Assembly (NCBI GenBank): GCA_963787415.1
Contig: CAWBCO010000002.1
Location: 434,001-498,000, forward strand
Direction of reading: 5' to 3'
DNA: 64,000 bases
Source of the DNA: CAVUWL01 sp963787415
GTDB lineage: Bacteria > Actinomycetota > Thermoleophilia > Solirubrobacterales > 70-9
Shown: one piece after another, positions 59,859-64,000 of the stretch
Position numbering within the stretch: the stretch's first letter is position 1
How the letters are laid out: each line of letters starts with the position of its first letter
The notes under the pieces: generated by a model
Database searches by the model: none
The model's input: only the letters and a program-made list of their open reading frames with translations
What the model was told of the DNA's origin: nothing
Program-made: the position numbers and the translations under genes

Positions 59859-61103
59859 TCAGAACAAATGGAGCAGTCGCCAGCCGAGCGATGGCGCTCC
59901 TACCGAATCCACGGCCACTGCGCTGGTCTTGACCGCCCTGGTGCCGGGAACAGTCACTATTGCCATTTGCTCGCCAGCCCGAATCTTGGTCATCGCAGGG
60001 CGCGCAATCACCCGAACAGGCAACCGCAGCCCGTCCCAGCCGATCTCCCTCAGTGCTCCGACCGTTGCGGCTGCAGTATGCCGACCGTCCACACTGGTTG
60101 CACTCAGTACCCGTGCACCAGCCGGCAGAACCGTCTCGACATGAAGGGCCGTCGCGACAGAGTAGCCCAGCCGTTGGGCACTGGCGAGGGCGGCTTCCAC
60201 CAACGAGCCGTCCCGCTGGCCGAGCACAACGCCAAGCAGCTTCATCGACCGACCGCCGACGCTGATCCGCCGGGCGAAGACTAGACAGCCCCCCGCCGCC
60301 CCATCTGAGCCTGTCTTTACCCCCACATACCCATCCTCTCCGACCAAGCTGTTGTAGTTGATCACCCTGCCGGCGACCGGAAGTTTGGCTGAGGACTTAT
60401 CGACGATCGCAGCAAAAGTGGGCTCGCGCATCGCGACGCGGGCCAGTTTTAACTGATCAGTCGCAGTAGATACGGTTTTTGCGTTGAACCCGCTTGGGTC
60501 CGTGTAGGTGGTAGATGACATGCCCAGTTCTTTGGCGGCTGCGTTCATGCGGGTCACGAACGCCTGAAGGCTGCCAGCGTCGTGGACTGCCAGGAGCGCA
60601 GCGACATTATTGGCCGAAGGCAGCAGGAGTGCCTCAAGCGCCTGGCGCTCGGAAATGTGCTCCCCTGCCTTTACCACTACGGTGGACTGATCCAGAGCCA
60701 CCCGTTGCTCCTCTTCCTCCACGTCCTTGCGTGTAATCGTCAACTCAAATCCACCTTCACCCGCTTCGAGCGGAAACTGACGCAGGGTGAGGTAGGCCGT
60801 CATAACCTTCGCAACGCTCGCGATCGGCACCGGTTTGTGGTTGCCGGACGTCCCAAAGGTGCCGATCCCCTCAACCTCAACTGCGGCCTGGCCTTCATTA
60901 GGCCAGGCGAGCAGCGGCGCCCGACCTGGGACGCGGACGTATCTCGACACCGTCCGGTGAACGGCTAGGGGAGGAGTGCCCTCTGTCTCGACTCGCCGCA
61001 CAATTGCCGCAACCAGGAGAACGAGCACAACCAGGGAGAAGACCCACCAACGCGTGCGCAAGCGCCTTCGATTCCCGATCCCCGGCCGTCCAGTCCTCGC
61101 CAC
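59859..61103 (-). CDS. D-alanyl-D-alanine carboxypeptidase (class C low-molecular-weight PBP)
   Basis: The 414-residue protein (GTG start) has an N-terminal signal anchor (RRLRTRWWVFSLVVLVLLVAAIV) and the SxxK motif in PIASVAKVMTAYLTL. It also has SxN as LLPSANNVAALLA and KTG in YVGVKTGSDGAAGGCLVFAR. The C-terminal part is a beta-rich domain that may set its position near the membrane. The enzyme trims the terminal D-Ala from peptidoglycan stems outside the cytoplasmic membrane. Confidence 0.92.
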   Translation of the reverse strand: MARTGRPGIGNRRRLRTRWWVFSLVVLVLLVAAIVRRVETEGTPPLAVHRTVSRYVRVPGRAPLLAWPNEGQAAVEVEGIGTFGTSGNHKPVPIASVAKVMTAYLTLRQFPLEAGEGGFELTITRKDVEEEEQRVALDQSTVVVKAGEHISERQALEALLLPSANNVAALLAVHDAGSLQAFVTRMNAAAKELGMSSTTYTDPSGFNAKTVSTATDQLKLARVAMREPTFAAIVDKSSAKLPVAGRVINYNSLVGEDGYVGVKTGSDGAAGGCLVFARRISVGGRSMKLLGVVLGQRDGSLVEAALASAQRLGYSVATALHVETVLPAGARVLSATSVDGRHTAAATVGALREIGWDGLRLPVRVIARPAMTKIRAGEQMAIVTVPGTRAVKTSAVAVDSVGAPSLGWRLLHLF

Positions 61104-61310
61104 AGTCTCAGGACGCTAGCGGAGAAGGAGGAGGTCTTCTCGATGCCGATCAGCCGAACATCGGCGAACGAAGTTCTCGAGAACGAAACCTACCGGCCGC
61201 CGGATAGGCGGGTAAGGTAATCCGACCAGCACAAACCTGCCTGTTCTCTTGGCCGACGGGGACCAGACCACGATCGTGGTGCAGGTCACGGCGCACCAAT
61301 CATCAACCCC

Positions 61311-62144
61311 CTACCCCCTCACCGTGCAGGGCTTGGCGAAGGTGCCGGAGAGGAAGGTGCCGTTGGAGAAGCTGAATTCGCCCCGGGCCTGGAGGCGGCC
61401 CGTTTCGCAGCGGGCATTGATGTAGGAGTAGCTGTGGCCCTTGTAGGTCCATTTGCGCCCGATCGTCAGGTTGCCTGAGATCGGCACCCCGGCACCGCCG
61501 GCGATCGGGGGGATCGTCCCTTTGGTGCGGTAGCCGTAGACCCCCTTGTGGATTTTTTCGATCACGATCGAGACCACGTAGGTGCTCGGTACGGGGACCG
61601 TGATGTAGGCGTGGGCAAGAACGGTTGGGTCACCGTTTTTGGGGGGGCCGTTGAAGAGGGTGAGCGGTGAGGAGACCGGGATCGGGCTTGATTCGGGGAA
61701 CTGGATGATCGCCTTGCCCTCCCCCTCTCCGACGATCGCCCCAGGACAGAGGCGCCTTGCCTCCACGGTGGTGGTCGCGTTTAGCTTTCCCATCGTGCAG
61801 GTGGGCAGGCCGGTGGTCTGGACCGAGCCGTGCTTGTCGAACTCGATCGTCAGCGTCTTTAGGATCGGGGGCAGGGCGCCTGAGACGGTGGAGATCGTGC
61901 CCCCTCCGTGCAGGGTGATCGGGGCGTTTTCGTGCTTGGGCAGGGCGGTTGGGGAAAAGCCGCCTTCGGCGGTGATCAGGATGTCACCGGCGCGGATCTT
62001 GATCGTTGAGTTTAAGGCGTAGGCGGTGGCGGCGAGGGCGGCGATCAGGGCGAGAGTGAGGGTCGCGGTGAGCAGGGCCTTGCGTCCGCGGCGCCCATTA
62101 GGAGACCGGGGTGATGATGCTCGACGGAAACGGTGGGATTTCAT
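61311..62144 (-). CDS. Secreted or anchored beta-rich hypothetical protein
   Basis: The 277-residue protein has a long basic N-terminus (MKSHRFRRASSPRSPNGRRGRK) and a signal helix ALLTATLTLALIAALAATAYA. The mature part is Thr/Gly/Pro-rich: ILITAEGGFSPTALPKHENAPI, LTIEFDKHGSVQTTGLPTCTMGKLNATTTVEARRLCPGAIVGEGEGKAIIQFPES, GNLTIGRKWTYKGHSYSYINARC and FLSGTFAKPC. Four cysteines may form disulphides. The family is known in Solirubrobacterales-like genomes without function. A truncated paralogue lies at 63409. The gaps 61104-61310 and 62145-62515 carry no gene. Confidence 0.75.
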   Translation of the reverse strand: MKSHRFRRASSPRSPNGRRGRKALLTATLTLALIAALAATAYALNSTIKIRAGDILITAEGGFSPTALPKHENAPITLHGGGTISTVSGALPPILKTLTIEFDKHGSVQTTGLPTCTMGKLNATTTVEARRLCPGAIVGEGEGKAIIQFPESSPIPVSSPLTLFNGPPKNGDPTVLAHAYITVPVPSTYVVSIVIEKIHKGVYGYRTKGTIPPIAGGAGVPISGNLTIGRKWTYKGHSYSYINARCETGRLQARGEFSFSNGTFLSGTFAKPCTVRG

Positions 62145-62515
62145 CGGCTCGCCCTCTTCTCCATTCGGACCTGGAACGCCCCCGCCAACCAAAGCCAGGA
62201 ACCTGTATAACCCTGCCCGCACCCTAATGCTTCGGTCTGCGGCCAACCTTAGGCCCAGGTTGTGCAGGAGATCTCGACCACCCGGCACAAGGGCGACGAT
62301 TCGCGCGCGGCCGTTGGTTGGCGGTGATGGATGGCGTTGACAGTCACTGACTCCAGGTATTTGCCGGCGATCACCTGATCATGCGACTCAACGCCTTGCA
62401 GCGATCGGTTCCGCACGCCGGGCGCGACATCCCAAATCCCGGATCTCTGGCAAATGCGCCCGCTCACATCCCTGAACACATCGCACTCTGTAGCGATCGC
62501 TGCGCGAGGGAAGGA

Positions 62516-63304
62516 TTAATGCTTAGCTCGCCACCAGCTCATCGCCCCTCCGAGAGGACCGGCGGCAGGCGAGGCGTCCCTGCTGACATCCTGGGCTTCG
62601 AGCATCCTGGTCCGCCCAGCGCGAACCTCGCCTTCTCGCCTCGCGCGAGCCTCGGCCGCCTTCTGAGCACTGGAGAGCTGCGCGATCAGCGTGTCCCGCG
62701 TCTGCTCGAGCTCTTCTACGCCAGCAACATGGGCTTCGGCTCGAATCGGTGCAGTGGGCAACCCCTCGGCGGGAAGATCGCGCACATATGCGGCAAGCTC
62801 GGCCTCAAGGCGAGCGATCTGGCGTCGCAGCTCTTGGCGAACCTCGATCGTCTCACTGCTCTCGACCAGATCGACTGGGTGCAGTCGGGTGGGACCACCC
62901 TCAGCTGTCTCCTCGGAGCCGAGCATATTAGCGCAAGCCATCAAAACAATCGCCAGCTGGCGGGGATCAACACCCGCCTCTTGGCTCCTCCGCAAGGCGT
63001 CCAGAGCGATCGTCTCAAGGTGGGGCTCGGCTGCAGCGTGATCGGCGACAAAAGTGCCTTGACCTTGGCGGCTGAAGATAAGTCCCTCCTCCTCCAATGA
63101 TTCATAGACCGCCCGCACGGTGTTTACATTGACGCCAGCCCAATTCGCAAGTTGCCGGACGCTGGGAAGGGATTCACCTGAGGCCAACCGTCCAGTGACG
63201 ATCAGCGCCCGCATCCGCCATGAAAGCTGCACTCCAACCGGCAGTTCACTGCCAGGCTCGACCAAAAATGGATTGTGTTCATCGGGGCTAACGAGCTGTG
63301 CCAT
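62516..63304 (-). CDS. GntR-family transcriptional regulator (YtrA-like winged helix)
   Basis: The 262-residue protein has an N-terminal GntR winged helix: PVGVQLSWRMRALIVTGRLASGESLPSVRQLANWAGVNVNTVRAVYESLEEEGLIFSRQGQGTFVAD. A long, largely helical C-terminal region follows with a predicted coiled coil (VRQELRRQIARLEAELAAYVRD, EELEQTRDTLIAQLSSAQKAAEARARRE) instead of a FadR or UTRA effector domain. The ATG at 63304 was chosen for the family start MAQLVSPDEHNPF. An inverted repeat lies 5 nt upstream, suggesting autoregulation. Confidence 0.87.
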   Translation of the reverse strand: MAQLVSPDEHNPFLVEPGSELPVGVQLSWRMRALIVTGRLASGESLPSVRQLANWAGVNVNTVRAVYESLEEEGLIFSRQGQGTFVADHAAAEPHLETIALDALRRSQEAGVDPRQLAIVLMACANMLGSEETAEGGPTRLHPVDLVESSETIEVRQELRRQIARLEAELAAYVRDLPAEGLPTAPIRAEAHVAGVEELEQTRDTLIAQLSSAQKAAEARARREGEVRAGRTRMLEAQDVSRDASPAAGPLGGAMSWWRAKH

Positions 63305-63308
63305 TTTT

Positions 63309-63326
63309 TTGGTACAGTTAGACCAA
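63309..63326. promoter_or_regulatory. Candidate GntR operator
   Basis: TTGGT at 63309-63313 and ACCAA at 63322-63326 form an inverted repeat with an 8-nt spacer immediately upstream of the GntR start codon, in the 104-nt divergent space to the truncated secreted-protein gene. GntR proteins often bind such short inverted repeats in their own leader. Confidence 0.4.
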
Positions 63327-63408
63327 GTTGACCATATGACTATATCAGTCCGCTTTGCCACCAACAATTGCTGGCGCTCAGTCTGATCGACTGCGCGATG
63401 GGAGGGAT

Positions 63409-63789
63409 ATGCGGAAATATTTTGCCTGGTTCTTCCTCCTCGCGGTGACGATCGCCGTGGGAGTTGCCGCGAAGGCTTTAGCCGCCAGTGAACAGCGGGT
63501 CGTGCTTCGCGTCGGCAACCAGGGCTTGTCCCTCAATGGCGGCCTTCTCAAGACGATGCCGAAAACCACGTTGCCGCCCGTTCCCGTCCAGGTCGGCGCC
63601 CATATAGCCATCGTCGCCGGCTCCCAGCCGCCGGCAATTCGAGAAGCCGTCCCCAACACCCGCGGGACTGGTTTCATCAACAGGAGGCGCCTGCCGAACT
63701 GCCCGCAGGTAAGGATCGAAGCGGCAGCCACAACCGAGCCTGCTAGAGATTGTCCGGGCGCAATCGTCAGCAAGGGCAAACCAGACTAG
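63409..63789 (+). CDS. Truncated paralogue of the secreted protein at 61311
   Basis: The 126-residue frame begins MRKYFAWFFLLAVTIAVGVA, a signal helix, and later has RRRLPNCPQVRIEAAATTEP followed by ARDCPGAIVSKGKPD before a stop. This last part aligns with LPTCTMGKLNATTTVEARRLCPGAIVGEGEGK of the 277-residue protein, which continues for about 130 more residues. The copy therefore ends in the middle of the domain. GGAGG lies 3 nt before the ATG, so it may still be translated. Nothing recognisable follows to 64000. Confidence 0.6.
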   Translation: MRKYFAWFFLLAVTIAVGVAAKALAASEQRVVLRVGNQGLSLNGGLLKTMPKTTLPPVPVQVGAHIAIVAGSQPPAIREAVPNTRGTGFINRRRLPNCPQVRIEAAATTEPARDCPGAIVSKGKPD

Positions 63790-64000
63790 GGGCGACCTAT
63801 CTCCATTCTACGACCTTCACTGCGATTGAGCGCTGGTGACCTTTCGTCGTTGGCTAGCTGGGTGACGACCGGCCTTCGCTGAATTAATCGCCACGTTTAG
63901 AACGCAACAAGACAAGTCACCGCAAGCTTCGGCCACCGTCGGCCAGGCAGATCGATCGGCTGAGGTCTGCAACTACATGCGACCAAGGTTCTGGTCCACG

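Noticed and set aside
1..64000. CRISPR arrays, rRNA genes, prophage or defence islands
   Set aside because: No regular spaced repeats, rRNA signatures, phage structural genes or known defence proteins were seen in the window.

Overview
The window is a high-GC chromosomal segment with frequent GTG starts. Its gene set and protein style point to an actinobacterium, most likely class Thermoleophilia, order Solirubrobacterales. This placement is an inference from gene content and no 16S gene is present. The left 16 kb is a conserved housekeeping block on the minus strand. In transcription order it holds tig and clpP, then clpX, valS, folC, a 39-residue membrane protein, a zinc-ribbon membrane protein, ndk, maf, mreB, mreC, mreD, mrdA, rodA and the start of an RNase E/G gene. 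Many junctions overlap by 1 to 4 nt. Three genes there (clpX, maf, folC) appear to start at near-cognate codons.

From 16 to 25.7 kb lie a GH15 glucoamylase-like enzyme and an encapsulin operon: EncFtn cargo ferritin with a C-terminal loading peptide, the shell protein, and a membrane-anchored Usp-like protein. Next come a SigB/SigF-type sigma factor, a STAS anti-anti-sigma factor, a phosphoribosyltransferase, a polysaccharide deacetylase, Lgt with a lipobox-like tail, UspA and a VOC enzyme.

From 25.8 to 46.7 kb the region is mosaic. Intact IS1380-type and IS630-type elements are followed by an ArsR-SRPBCC fusion, lon, an HxlR regulator, a transketolase, a hydrolase-like/guanylate-cyclase fusion, a SprT-like protein, tRNA-His, an ABC-2 exporter and a glutamine amidotransferase. 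Then come two neighbouring IS elements of different families. Their transposase genes are broken only by single-base insertions (13 and 19 by hand alignment), and removing these restores full-length reading frames.

From 46.8 to 64 kb there are further partner-switching proteins (RsbW-like ATPase, second STAS protein), tRNA-Arg, a thioesterase, a metallo-beta-lactamase-fold lactonase next to a TetR and methyltransferase pair, and a second TetR-SDR-carboxymuconolactone decarboxylase operon with a candidate operator. After these come remnants of a response regulator and an ECF sigma factor, a frameshifted FAD monooxygenase, another SDR, a D-Ala-D-Ala carboxypeptidase, a GntR regulator, and a full-length and truncated pair of secreted paralogues. 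No CRISPR array, rRNA or phage was seen.
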